From Bin87 sp034423595 (GTDB lineage: Bacteria > Chloroflexota > Dehalococcoidia > Lucifugimonadales > UBA3495), in NCBI GenBank assembly GCA_965207025.1, contig OZ242258.1:372001-436000 (forward strand): a DNA stretch of 64,000 bases, written 5' to 3'. Below the pieces are notes generated by a model, which did no database searches, was not told the origin of the DNA, and was given only the letters and a program-made list of their open reading frames with translations. A program made the position numbers and the translations under genes. Numbering within the stretch: position 1 is the stretch's first letter; every line of letters starts with the position of its first letter. Of the stretch, positions 47,772 to 56,615 are shown piece after piece.

Positions 47772-48115
47772 TCACCCTTTCCTCCGTTTGAATTGGCCAT
47801 TACAGGGCCTCCCTGATTGGGTTGGCCCTACAGGAAATGGCAGGCAACGATTTTACTCAAACTAGCGCGCTGATTCAAGCACGAAACGCCTGTGGCCGCG
47901 GTCAAAGGATCGGCGGGTAATCTCCTTTGACTATAATCTTCGGAAACTGGCCTGCAAAACGCGGTTCAAACAGTGCTTGCCTGGAACCCGTGTTGTATAA
48001 TGGCCTCAACATTATGATAGCCTAATATGAGTACCACTTGCCCCGCCGAATGTGATAGCCGTCATCCCCAATAGGATCTCGACGCCGTACACTGGCACTT
48101 GGAGAATGTGAGCTG
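47772..48115. other. Divergent intergenic region speD / radical SAM gene
   Basis: There is no gene in this 344-nt gap. It holds an inverted repeat TACAGGGCC (47801-47809) with GGCCCTACAG (47824-47833), reminiscent of the GTAGGG repeats. Two TATAAT boxes lie on the plus strand (47932-47937 and 47996-48001). Neither has a good -35 box at 17 nt, but the second is a reasonable start point for the radical SAM gene at 48116. Confidence 0.5.
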
Positions 48116-49960
48116 ATGAGTGTCATACCTTTGCTCGACGAAAAATTCGACGGCACCCCGTCAACCGTTTCGCCCGTCTCCATCCAACCCCAGGGCGACC
48201 GTACCCGTCGCGTTATGATGGTGCAGCCAGCGTCTGCCGGTGGCAATTTCGAGTACATCGCCATCCCTCGACAGGGCATGTTATTTCTGTCCGGCGCTCT
48301 CGCTCAATGGGAAGGCCCCTACGTGTACGAGCGCGACATCTGGTTCGAGGACCGTTTGGGCCGTATGGACCCAGACAAGGACCTCGATGGCGTGGATGTC
48401 TTGATGATCACCGCCCTCATCAATGAGACGCCACGGGCTTACGAACTCGCTCGACAAGCCCGCCAGTTCCATCCCAATCTGGTGATTCTCGGCGGTGGGC
48501 CTCAGATGAGTCCACTGGCGGAAGAAGCCTTTGCCAGGGGAGATTTTGACGTAATCGTTAACCGGGAAGGCGAAGACATTATCGGTCAACTGTGCGACAT
48601 CCTCCTTACCTGGCGCGACGACCGTAAGTACCAATACCTGGAGCGCGTCGCCGGTATTTCATACATGCAGGATGGTCACTTGGTCGTCACCCGCCGCAAG
48701 GGCCTCGTATCGCCGGACTTCGTCGAACTCCCGGATTTCCGCTCAATTCGTGGACTCTCGCCAGGCAACCCAATGGCCGGCGCAGTTCTCGAGACCGTGC
48801 GCGGATGCACCGAAAACTGCTCCTATTGTCAGGTTATTCAGCAATTCCTGGGTTACCGCCTCATCAGCCGGGAAACCGAGTTCAAGCGATTGGAACAACT
48901 GGAGGATCTGGCTGCCGACGGCCTGATCCACACCGGGCGCAACGGCAAGTTCAACGTATTCATTTCTGACGACTTGCATACACCCCCGCTGCGGGCGGTC
49001 AAGTTCCGCAACGAACGTCTGGAACGGCTCCAGGGCTGGCAGGGCCGCACCGACTCCATGAACATGATCTGCCAGGCCAGGGCGGAAATTGGTCAGGACG
49101 ACGAATTGGCCGACGCCCTGCTGGCGGCCAACATCAAGATGCTCTACCTCGGCGTTGAGTCCAATAACGCTGAGAGCCTGGCCGCCGTGCGCAAGCGACA
49201 GGAACCGGGCCAGATGGAACGGGACTTGGTGCATCTCAACGAAAAGGGCTTTTCCGTAGTTGCCATGACCATCATCGGCCTGCCCTACGACACCGAAGAG
49301 TCCATCATGACCCTTGCCGACTGGGTTACCCAGCACAGCCGCTACCAGACGGCCAACTTGCTCACGCCTTTGCCCGCAACCTCTAACTGGAGCCTCAAGC
49401 CTCTCAACGGCGATGGCCAACCATTGGAGGAGGGAGAAATGCGGCCTTACGAGCTTTACACCGGCCGTCAATTTGTGCATGAAGACGAACGGTGGACCAT
49501 GGCCGAGAGCCGGGAGCTGTTCGACAAGTACAATTCCAAGCTCACTTCTATTGACGCTCTTTACGGACGCATCTTCCGCATCCTGGGCAACTACCGCATG
49601 CGCCAGGCCCGCAGCGTCCAAGACCTGTCCGAGACCACCGAGACCATGCGTACCTGGTCACATCAGGTTCAGCAGGCCGGCAAGGAATTTGAGGAGAATA
49701 TCCATGCGCGGGTCACCGAAATGGCCGATACTCTCCGCTCCGTGAGCCAGCCCCTTTCCAACATGGGAGCCGATTTCATGGAAAATCTGCGGACGCGCAT
49801 CAACGAGACTTCTGACGCGCTGCGCAACTACGCCGAACGCGCTGATACCGGCAGCAAGGACGTGGCCGCCGGGATCACCGTTCGCATCAGCGAAGTTACC
49901 GAAATGCTGAACGGAGTACTCGACTCTCATCAACGCCGCAACCCCAACCGGGCTCGCTAG
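48116..49960 (+). CDS. B12-binding-domain radical SAM protein with long helical tail
   Basis: 614-residue cobalamin-type radical SAM enzyme. An N-terminal B12-binding-like domain (about 30-160; VMMVQPASAGGNFEY, DVLMITALINETPRAYELA in pattern, LVILGGGPQMSPLAEEA) is followed by the radical SAM core. The [4Fe-4S] ligands are Cys231, Cys235 and Cys238 (RGCTENCSYC). After the core, residues about 495-610 form a long amphipathic heptad-like tail (LSETTETMRTWSHQVQQAG, EMADTLRSVSQPL and similar units) like an apolipoprotein or coiled coil. A ketosynthase gene follows at 1 nt. The reaction is unknown; lipid association is inference. Confidence 0.83.
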   Translation: MSVIPLLDEKFDGTPSTVSPVSIQPQGDRTRRVMMVQPASAGGNFEYIAIPRQGMLFLSGALAQWEGPYVYERDIWFEDRLGRMDPDKDLDGVDVLMITALINETPRAYELARQARQFHPNLVILGGGPQMSPLAEEAFARGDFDVIVNREGEDIIGQLCDILLTWRDDRKYQYLERVAGISYMQDGHLVVTRRKGLVSPDFVELPDFRSIRGLSPGNPMAGAVLETVRGCTENCSYCQVIQQFLGYRLISRETEFKRLEQLEDLAADGLIHTGRNGKFNVFISDDLHTPPLRAVKFRNERLERLQGWQGRTDSMNMICQARAEIGQDDELADALLAANIKMLYLGVESNNAESLAAVRKRQEPGQMERDLVHLNEKGFSVVAMTIIGLPYDTEESIMTLADWVTQHSRYQTANLLTPLPATSNWSLKPLNGDGQPLEEGEMRPYELYTGRQFVHEDERWTMAESRELFDKYNSKLTSIDALYGRIFRILGNYRMRQARSVQDLSETTETMRTWSHQVQQAGKEFEENIHARVTEMADTLRSVSQPLSNMGADFMENLRTRINETSDALRNYAERADTGSKDVAAGITVRISEVTEMLNGVLDSHQRRNPNRAR

Positions 49961-49961
49961 A

Positions 49962-51221
49962 ATGACGGGCAACGGTGCCTTCGGGAAGAAGGTTCTGGTA
50001 ACGGGCCTGGGTATGGTCAGCCCGCTGGGCCTCAACGCCTCCGATAGCTGGGGCGCTGTTGCCGCGGGGATGTCCGGGGTTGACTATATCACCAGTTTTG
50101 ATGCCGAATCCTTCGACACTCGCTTTGCGGCCGAGGTCAAGGGCTTCGATCCGGAAAACTACCTGGACCGGAAAGATGCCAGGCGAATGGATCGATTCGC
50201 CCAGTTCGCCGCAGTGGCAGCCTTGGAAGCCTGCGGCCAGGCCGAACTAGAACCCCGCAACATGGACCGCTACAGCGTTCACGTGGTCATAGGCAGCGGG
50301 ATTGGTGGTCTGTCCACCCTCACTGAACAGCACCAGGTGCTGCTTGAACGAGGGCCTCGCCGGGTGTCGCCCTTCCTGATTCCCATGATGCTGGCCGACA
50401 TGGGCTCTGCTCAAGTCTCCATGGTCACCGGCGCCATGGGCGCCAACTATTGCATCACTTCTTCATGCAGCAGTGGCGCCGATGCCATCGGCGCCGGCTG
50501 GGAACTCATCAGTAACGGCCGCGCCGACGTGGTGATCGCCGGCGGCGCTGAAGCGCCAATATCTCCACTCGGCGTAGCGGGGTTCAACGCCCTCCGCGCC
50601 CTCTCCCGCCAAAACGACAATCCCCAGCGCGCCAGTCAGCCTTTCAACCGCAACCGCGACGGTTTCGTCTTAGCTGAGGGCGCGGCGGTACTGGTTCTGG
50701 AGAGCGCAGACCACGCCGCATCAAGGGGAGCCGAGCCGTTGGTCGAGCTCCGTGGTTACGCGGCTACCAGCGATTCCCATCACTTGACCGAGCCTAACCC
50801 CACCGGCCAGAGTGCCGCCGCCGCCGTTACTGCCGCCCTGGACGCCGCCCAGCTTTCCTCCATGGACGTTGACTACCTCAACGCCCATGGCACGTCCACG
50901 CCTTTGAATGATTGGCACGAAACCAAGGCGCTGAAATTGGCTTTGGGCAATGATGCCTATCGAATCCCGGTTAGCAGCACCAAGAGCATGACCGGCCACT
51001 TGCTTGGCGCCGGCGGAGCTCTTGAGGCTGCTCTATGCACCGCCGCCCTCCGCGACGGGATTATGCCGCCGACAATCAACCTAGACGACCCCGACGATGA
51101 GTGCGATTTGGATTACGTGCCCAACTCCGCTCGCCACGCTGAGCTCAACGTCGTGCTCAGCAACTCTTTTGGGTTTGGCGGCCATAACTCGGTCCTCGTC
51201 TTCACGCGCGCTGACCTGTGA
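49962..51221 (+). CDS. fabF: Beta-ketoacyl-ACP synthase II-like (KAS II)
   Basis: Condensing enzyme of fatty acid or polyketide type, 419 residues. The catalytic triad is complete: Cys in ITSSCSSGADAIG (near 170), His in NAHGTSTPLND (near 309) and His in SMTGHLLGAGGALEA (near 346), with the C-terminal SNSFGFGGHNSVL. The ATG follows the radical SAM stop by 1 nt and its stop overlaps the recJ GTG, so the three genes are coupled. A paralogue lies at 61927. Membership of primary fatty acid synthesis or a special lipid pathway is not decided by sequence. Confidence 0.9.
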   Translation: MTGNGAFGKKVLVTGLGMVSPLGLNASDSWGAVAAGMSGVDYITSFDAESFDTRFAAEVKGFDPENYLDRKDARRMDRFAQFAAVAALEACGQAELEPRNMDRYSVHVVIGSGIGGLSTLTEQHQVLLERGPRRVSPFLIPMMLADMGSAQVSMVTGAMGANYCITSSCSSGADAIGAGWELISNGRADVVIAGGAEAPISPLGVAGFNALRALSRQNDNPQRASQPFNRNRDGFVLAEGAAVLVLESADHAASRGAEPLVELRGYAATSDSHHLTEPNPTGQSAAAAVTAALDAAQLSSMDVDYLNAHGTSTPLNDWHETKALKLALGNDAYRIPVSSTKSMTGHLLGAGGALEAALCTAALRDGIMPPTINLDDPDDECDLDYVPNSARHAELNVVLSNSFGFGGHNSVLVFTRADL

Positions 51222-52903
51222 CAGACCCGCCGCCAAAACGGTGGTTGCCGCCGCCGCCTACGGATGGGCACAGGTTGCCGGCCAACCTGCCCGCTCCCGC
51301 CGTCCAGTTGCTCTTGTCTCGTGGAATCGGGACCGCCAGGGCCCTCGAGCAGTTTCTGGATCCCATCGGACTACCCCACTCACCCCACTTGCTGGCCGGC
51401 ATAGACGCCGCGCTGCCCAGGCTGGCTGATGCCATCCGTGGCAGCGAGACCGTGGCCATCTTCGGGGATTTTGACGTTGATGGCATCACCGGAACTGCGA
51501 TATTGGCTGAAACCCTGAAACGGCTCGGCGCGAACGTCATCCCGTATCTGCCCCACCCGGTGACGGAGGGCCACGGCATGACGTACCACGCGGTGGATCA
51601 GTTGGTCGCCCAGGGAGCCACCCTTATCGTGACGGTGGATTGTGGGATCAGCGACGCAGACCAAATCGCTCGAGCCACTCGGCTGCGCTCGGATGTCATA
51701 ATCACCGATCACCATACTCCGCCCGAGCGCGAACCCAATGCCCTTGCCATCGTGAACCCCCACATGCCGGGCAGCGTCTATCCCTTCCCCGATCTATGCG
51801 GAGCCGGCATCGCTTACAAGCTGGCGAGTGCCTTGCTCGATTACTTGGGTGAAGCGCCGGATCCTTCGCTGCTGGAATTGGCCGCTCTTGGCACCGTTGC
51901 CGATCTTGTGCCTCTCCGAGACGAGAATCGCTACTTTGTCCAGCATGGGCTGTCGGGCCTGGGGGCGACCCGTCGCCCCGGCCTGCGCGCGTTGCTTCGT
52001 CGGGTCAACTTGGAGGGCCGGCAGGTCCGCGCCGAGGACGTATCTTTCCGGATTGCTCCTCGCCTCAACGCATCAGGGCGAATGGCCCACCCCGAAACTT
52101 CCTTGAATTTGTTGCTGACGCAGCGCGACCAGGAGGCTGAAAGTCTGGTCGCTCAACTCGAAACCTACAACACTCAACGACGCGACCTGACGGAGCGCGC
52201 TTGCGAGATCGCCATCGACCGTATCCGGCATGAGGATGCGATCCCCGCCATGATTATCTCCCATGACGACTCTTATACCCCCGGCATTAACGGGCTGATC
52301 GCCGGCCGACTGGCCGAGACCTTCAATCGCCCCGCAGTGGCCCTTGCCCGCGCCGATGCCGACCATCTGGTCGCCAGCGCTCGCAGCGCCGGAAACTTCA
52401 ACCTCATCGAAGCCATATCGCGGTGTGGTGACTTGCTGGCACGCTATGGCGGTCACGCCGCCGCTGCCGGATTCACGGTTCGCGATGAGCATTTGGATCA
52501 GGTATCGCAATGGCTTACGGAAATTGCCAAAGTCGAAATGGGATTGTTCGCGCCTGAGCCCATGCTCGAAATTCACGCCGAAGGAACCCTGGATGAGTTG
52601 CTGAGTCCTCAACTAGCCCGATTATGCGCCGAGTTGGAACCCTTCGGTAAGGATAACCCCACTCCTGTCTTTCTGACTCGCCGAGCCCAGGTGCTGAACT
52701 GGGGATACGTCGGCGCCCAGGGCCAGCACCTCAAGCTGAACGTCTCCAGCGGTGGTCGCAGTGTGGATGCCTTGTCGTGGAACCATGCTGCCCATTGGGG
52801 CGGTTATACCGCCGTGGACCTGGTATTCCAACTCGCCGAGGACAGGTATCGCGGTGAGAGCCGCACCTATCTCCGCATCGAGGATATGCGGCCAGCGGTA
52901 TAA
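51218..52903 (+). CDS. recJ: Single-stranded-DNA exonuclease RecJ
   Basis: 5'-3' exonuclease of the DHH family for recombination and repair. 561 residues. FGDFDVDGITGTAIL (motif I), VDCGISDADQI, ITDHHTPP (the DHH motif) and NPHMPGSVYPFPDLCGAG in pattern are present. The DHHA1 block is seen as SARSAGNFNLIEAI followed by RYGGHAAAAGFTV. The GTG 51218 start shares GTGA with the ketosynthase stop. Full length. Confidence 0.95.
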   Translation: MTDPPPKRWLPPPPTDGHRLPANLPAPAVQLLLSRGIGTARALEQFLDPIGLPHSPHLLAGIDAALPRLADAIRGSETVAIFGDFDVDGITGTAILAETLKRLGANVIPYLPHPVTEGHGMTYHAVDQLVAQGATLIVTVDCGISDADQIARATRLRSDVIITDHHTPPEREPNALAIVNPHMPGSVYPFPDLCGAGIAYKLASALLDYLGEAPDPSLLELAALGTVADLVPLRDENRYFVQHGLSGLGATRRPGLRALLRRVNLEGRQVRAEDVSFRIAPRLNASGRMAHPETSLNLLLTQRDQEAESLVAQLETYNTQRRDLTERACEIAIDRIRHEDAIPAMIISHDDSYTPGINGLIAGRLAETFNRPAVALARADADHLVASARSAGNFNLIEAISRCGDLLARYGGHAAAAGFTVRDEHLDQVSQWLTEIAKVEMGLFAPEPMLEIHAEGTLDELLSPQLARLCAELEPFGKDNPTPVFLTRRAQVLNWGYVGAQGQHLKLNVSSGGRSVDALSWNHAAHWGGYTAVDLVFQLAEDRYRGESRTYLRIEDMRPAV

Positions 52904-52934
52904 TTGGCTACGGTAGGCAGAAGGAGGCACTCCC

Positions 52935-53513
52935 ATGACACAGCCCAAAGCCAAGCCGCGCGCCAAGCTCACCAACGCGGATTACATCGCCATGACTCCG
53001 CCGGAAAATTCCGGGCCGCGCTACCAACTTATCAATGGAGAGCTCGTTGAAATGTCCGGCGCAACCCTGGCGCATCAGGTTTTTTCGGGAGGAATGTACT
53101 TTCAAATGGCGCAGCAGGTGGGATCCCTCCAAATAGGCTTAGTTCTGTAAGCGGCTTACGATGTGCATGTTGATCTGTTCAACACCTATCAACCCGACCT
53201 GCTGTACGTCTCCAACGAACGGCGGCAGATCCTGGAACGCCTGGGCGCCACCGGCGCGCCCGACGTGGTGGTGGAGATACTGTCTGACTCTACTCGCCGC
53301 CGCGACCTTGGCGAGAAACTCCCCGTCTATGCTGCCAATGACGTCCGTGAAGTTTGGATTGTGGATTTAGAGGCTGCTACCGTTGCAATCCATACCGGCG
53401 ATGCGATGGCTTCTGTGGCCTTGTTCGCCGCCAAGGACACACTAACCTCTGACGCCATGCCCGGCGTGGAGACTGAACTGGCCCCTATCTTCGCCCGTGC
53501 CCTTTCGGTGTAG
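52935..53513 (+). pseudogene. Uma2-family gene broken by an in-frame TAA
   Basis: A Uma2 (DUF820) reading frame with AAGGAGG before ATG 52935. It covers RYQLINGELVEMSGATLAHQ, then stops at TAA 53148-53150. The same frame continues with AYDVHVDLFNTYQPDLLYV, PDVVVEILSDSTRRRDLGEK and EVWIVDLE, which hold the catalytic Asp, Glu and Lys. There is no frameshift, so one base change explains the break. The catalytic half could restart only from weak internal starts. TAA rules out selenocysteine. Its natural stop lies in the 53510 repeat. Confidence 0.85.
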
Positions 53514-53537
53514 GGGCGAATAATTATTCGCCCCTAC
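53510..53537. repeat. 28-nt GTAGGGG palindrome between convergent genes
   Basis: GTAGGGGCGAAT, AATT and ATTCGCCCCTAC, a perfect palindrome. Its TAG ends the Uma2 pseudogene on the plus strand. On the minus strand it encodes the last lgt codons and the TAA stop, so both genes end inside it. Confidence 0.8.
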
Positions 53538-54429
53538 CTTCCCGCCTCATCCGTTCCCCACGCGCCGGCCGCACTAGGCGCGCCCGGTAAATCAGCAGGG
53601 GAACCGTCACCAGCATTATCGCCAGCGCCACCAGTTGAGCTTCGTTGAACCCGAAGACGTAGGTGTTCTGTTCTTCACGCACGAACGAGATGAAGAACCG
53701 GCCCGCCGAGTACCCGGCGAAGAACAGGGCAAACAACATTCCGCGTGGTCGGATCCGGTCCCGCATCAGCCACAGCACACCGGCCCAGATCAGGCAGAAG
53801 ATCAACTCATACGCCACCGCCGGATGCGATGCGGGCCGGCCAAATCCGAAACTATCCGGGTCCGTGTACACCCAGCCCCAGGGAAGATCGGTGAAACTTG
53901 AGTGGTGCTCCCCATTGATAACATCCCCAATCCGGCCGATGGCTAGGGCAATAAGTAGCGCCGGCGACGCGATGTCAGCCAGGTGCGCCACGGATGGGAT
54001 TTGCGGGAATGAGCGGTGTAGTCCGGTCCACCGCAACCCCGGGTTGTCGCTGATTCGGTGGAGCCAGTCGGCGTTCCGCGTCAGGATGTAGATCGAGCCT
54101 CCTACAAACCCGCCCAGGTATGCCCCGAATATGGCGATGCCACCATTCCAGAACTGGACAATGCGCACCGGATCGTACTGGTACACGTCGTCCCAGAAGT
54201 CGATCACATGGAGCAGCCGTGCCCCGATGATCCCGCCGATGATGCACCAGGTGGACACCGACAGAATGGCATCGCCGTCGAGCCCGTCTTTGCGGCCCCA
54301 GCGCCAGGTGAGATAGACGGCGACGGCTACCGCAACGAAAGTAAAGAACCCGTGCCACGACAGTATGAATCCTGCGGTTCGGATGATGTCGGGGTCGAAC
54401 GGTATGCTGATTACGGCAAGTATGTCCAT
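53524..54429 (-). CDS. lgt: Prolipoprotein diacylglyceryl transferase
   Basis: Integral membrane enzyme that adds diacylglycerol to the lipobox Cys of lipoproteins. 301 residues with about seven helices. HGFFTFVAVAVAVYLTWRW, GGIIGARLLHVIDFW in pattern, FWNGGIAIFGAYLGGFVGG and GRIGDVINGEHHS (Lgt signature) are present, with RFFISFVREEQ near the end. The C terminus RREGRGE runs into the 28-nt repeat. The N terminus begins MDILAVISIPFDPDI. A beta-propeller lipoprotein at 15.7 kb is a possible substrate. Confidence 0.92.
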   Translation of the reverse strand: MDILAVISIPFDPDIIRTAGFILSWHGFFTFVAVAVAVYLTWRWGRKDGLDGDAILSVSTWCIIGGIIGARLLHVIDFWDDVYQYDPVRIVQFWNGGIAIFGAYLGGFVGGSIYILTRNADWLHRISDNPGLRWTGLHRSFPQIPSVAHLADIASPALLIALAIGRIGDVINGEHHSSFTDLPWGWVYTDPDSFGFGRPASHPAVAYELIFCLIWAGVLWLMRDRIRPRGMLFALFFAGYSAGRFFISFVREEQNTYVFGFNEAQLVALAIMLVTVPLLIYRARLVRPARGERMRREGRGE

Positions 54430-54463
54430 GAAATCCGGTTCCAGGTAAATTTTGGCGTCAACA

Positions 54464-55342
54464 TTATACGGCGTGCGCCGGATTTATAGTTCGTATCAGG
54501 TACGCGGTTGCTTCGGTATTCTGTAACGCCGCCGCAACTTTCGTCTGTTCGGTTTCGTCTGACGGCATGCAGAAAAACGCCGGCCCAGCGCCTGAGAGGC
54601 AGGGCGGGAACTCGGTTGCCGCCGCCACTCTTTCCCATACGTCGTTGAGACCTGGAAAGATCTCTAACGCCGCTCGTGTGAACACATTGCGGCATGAGTC
54701 GCTGGTGAGGGTTGCGGCTGTAAGGGCGGCTGAGTCGGCCAGCCGGCGGGTTTGCTCTCCATTGGAGTAGTCGTCCGGGGTCAACGCGCCGTAGAGTGTC
54801 GGCGTTTTTCTGAAGATTGTTCCACCCGGCGCTACCAGCAACAGGCGGGTGGTTTCAGCCGCCGGCAATTGCTGGAGTTGGTCGCCCCGGCCGGTTCCCA
54901 GCGCAGCCCCTCCCGTCAGCAGAAATGGCACGTCGGAACCCAGGCTCGTCGCCACCGCAGCCAACTCCCAAGTGGATAGCTTCAGACCCCACAAACGATT
55001 CAGCCCACGCAACGCCGCCGCCGCGTCCGCGGACCCGCCGCCAAGCCCGGCCGCTACGGGGATGCGCTTCTCGATGCGTATGCTGGCCTTGGGTTCAACC
55101 CCGGCGTACTCCGCCAACGCAACGGCTGCGTACCATGCGATGTTGCGCTCACCGGATAATTCCGCATCGCCGCACTCCACGCTCAACTCCCGCCCCGGCG
55201 CAACAATCACCGTGTCCGCCAGGTCCACCGTTTGCAGGATGGTTGCAACGTCGTGGTAGCCGTCATCCCGACGCCCGATCACCTCCAGCGAAAGGTTGAT
55301 TTTCGCGTATGCTGGGATGGACAGCGTATCGGCTGCTATCAA
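54464..55342 (-). CDS. ispE: 4-diphosphocytidyl-2-C-methyl-D-erythritol kinase
   Basis: GHMP kinase of the MEP isoprenoid pathway. PAYAKINLSLEVIGRRDDGYH in pattern is the substrate-binding start. IPVAAGLGGGSADAAAALRGL is the ATP-binding P-loop-like motif. SLGSDVPFLLTGG and CLSGAGPAFF complete the family set. TTG 55342 is chosen: its TTGA overlaps the rsmA stop exactly, and AGGG lies upstream. The frame is open further upstream inside rsmA but that part is not IspE. About 292 residues. Confidence 0.9.
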   Translation of the reverse strand: MIAADTLSIPAYAKINLSLEVIGRRDDGYHDVATILQTVDLADTVIVAPGRELSVECGDAELSGERNIAWYAAVALAEYAGVEPKASIRIEKRIPVAAGLGGGSADAAAALRGLNRLWGLKLSTWELAAVATSLGSDVPFLLTGGAALGTGRGDQLQQLPAAETTRLLLVAPGGTIFRKTPTLYGALTPDDYSNGEQTRRLADSAALTAATLTSDSCRNVFTRAALEIFPGLNDVWERVAAATEFPPCLSGAGPAFFCMPSDETEQTKVAAALQNTEATAYLIRTINPAHAV

Positions 55343-56181
55343 TTGGCCCTGCTTCGCGGTTGGTCCGGAGGCCAGACGGCATCGAGCTCGCCCCATTCTG
55401 TAATCGTAATCGTCGCCGGCCGCCGTGTTTCGTCAATTCCGGCATCGTCCAGCGTCGCGCTCACCACCTCGGCGCTCGCTCCCGTGCCCTGCGCCAGGGA
55501 ATTGCGCAGCTGCTTGCGTGGCGCCGTGAACCCGGCCCGCACCAACGCGAAAAACCTTGCCACATCCTCAACTGTGACCGCCGGCCGATCAAGAACGCTC
55601 AGCTTCACTACCGTGGATGCCACCTTGGGAGGTGGACGAAAGGCGCGCGCCGGCACGTGGGTAACTACCGATGCCTTCGCATAAAACTGCGTTGCCACCG
55701 ACAGTAGTGTCATAGCTCCTGGTTTTGCCGTCATCGCCTCGCCAACCTCCCGCTGCACCATCACCACCATCAGCGTCGGGGGCGTATCTGATTCCAGGAA
55801 CCGCCGGATGATCGGCGACGCCGCGTAGTAGGGCAGATTCGCGACCAACTTGTACGGATTTCCCAAGCCCACCAAATCCTCGATTGTAACCGTCCGCGCG
55901 TCGCCGTGATGGACTTCAAGGTTTTGGGGCATCCCCAACCGGGCCGTCAAATCCGCTGCCAGTGGTTGGTCCAATTCCACTGCCACCACCTGTCCCGCCC
56001 GTTCCACCAACCGACGGGTCAACACGCCGTTGCCCGGCCCGATTTCCACCACCGTATCCGCGACCGTAAGGTCGGCCGCCGCCACTATGCGGTTGGTTAT
56101 TCTGGGATCAACAAGGTAGTGCTGGCCCAAAGATTTCCGCGGCCGGCGCTTGGTGATTAGCGTTGTGGGTTGGACAGACAT
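55339..56181 (-). CDS. rsmA: 16S rRNA dimethyladenosine transferase RsmA
   Basis: KsgA-type methyltransferase that dimethylates two adjacent adenines in the 3' end of 16S rRNA. 280 residues. SLGQHYLVDPRITNRIV opens it. VVEIGPGNGVLTRRL is the SAM-binding motif I, ANLPYYAASPII is the NLPYY catalytic motif and VQREVGEAM follows. The start is at 56181, just 16 nt downstream of the SRP RNA 3' region. Coupled to ispE by TTGA. Start and length are normal. Confidence 0.95.
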   Translation of the reverse strand: MSVQPTTLITKRRPRKSLGQHYLVDPRITNRIVAAADLTVADTVVEIGPGNGVLTRRLVERAGQVVAVELDQPLAADLTARLGMPQNLEVHHGDARTVTIEDLVGLGNPYKLVANLPYYAASPIIRRFLESDTPPTLMVVMVQREVGEAMTAKPGAMTLLSVATQFYAKASVVTHVPARAFRPPPKVASTVVKLSVLDRPAVTVEDVARFFALVRAGFTAPRKQLRNSLAQGTGASAEVVSATLDDAGIDETRRPATITITEWGELDAVWPPDQPRSRAN

Positions 56182-56196
56182 GGACAGAAAGAGTGG

Positions 56197-56463
56197 CCGA
56201 GCACCTCCCGTTGGCTACGGCCTGGGGGCATATCGCCGGGACTGGCTCAGGCCAGGCGCTCCCACGGCACCCGCGGGACATCGCTTACCGTTGCTGCCGT
56301 CAAGCCCTGGCGGGGTTCACGAGCCTGCGCCGCGTGGGACCCGGCCCTCAACACCACTCCCTGGGAAATTGGCCCTTGCGCCTTGCCGAGGGGAGGAATT
56401 CCACCCCGCTGTGGCGGGTTGCGGGTGTAGGGCACCGCCAGCTCCCCGTGTAGCACGACCACT
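56197..56463 (-). ncRNA. ffs: SRP RNA, large bacterial type with Alu domain
   Basis: RNA core of the signal recognition particle. On the minus strand the 5' Alu part has GGUGCCCUACACCCGCAA and GCGGGGUGGAAUUCC. The S domain has GUGAACCCCGCCAGGGC, then UGAC as tetraloop (a URRC loop) and CGGCAGCAACGG. Helix pairs UCCCACG/CGUGGGA and CCUCCC (5') with GGGAGG (3' end near 56204) fit the long helix 5. The size is about 267 nt; the exact ends are estimated from the promoter and the last pairing. It lies immediately upstream of rsmA. Confidence 0.88.
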
Positions 56464-56469
56464 GTAAAC

Positions 56470-56498
56470 ATGGTATGCGGGCATTGCCCAAGTGTCAA
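56470..56498 (-). promoter_or_regulatory. Promoter of SRP RNA gene
   Basis: TTGACA (complement of 56493-56498) and TACCAT (complement of 56470-56475) are 17 nt apart. Start of transcription about seven bases beyond the -10 box puts the RNA 5' end near 56463. Confidence 0.7.
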
Positions 56499-56553
56499 AC
56501 AACCCGGCCGGCTGGAGATAGTTAGCCGGCCATACTGATCGACTACGCATAAC

Positions 56554-56581
56554 GTAGGGGCGAATAATCATTCGCCCCTAC
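56554..56581. repeat. 28-nt GTAGGGG palindrome, copy
   Basis: GTAGGGGCGAAT, AATC and ATTCGCCCCTAC. It lies between the LRR gene stop and the SRP RNA promoter, as expected for an intergenic repeat or terminator-like structure. Confidence 0.75.
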
Positions 56582-56615
56582 CGCGCTGCGAACCGCCCCC
56601 GCAACTGCCCATAAC

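Noticed and set aside
53148..53150. Recoded stop in the Uma2 gene
   Set aside because: The codon is TAA, not TGA or TAG, and no hairpin follows; a nonsense mutation is simpler.
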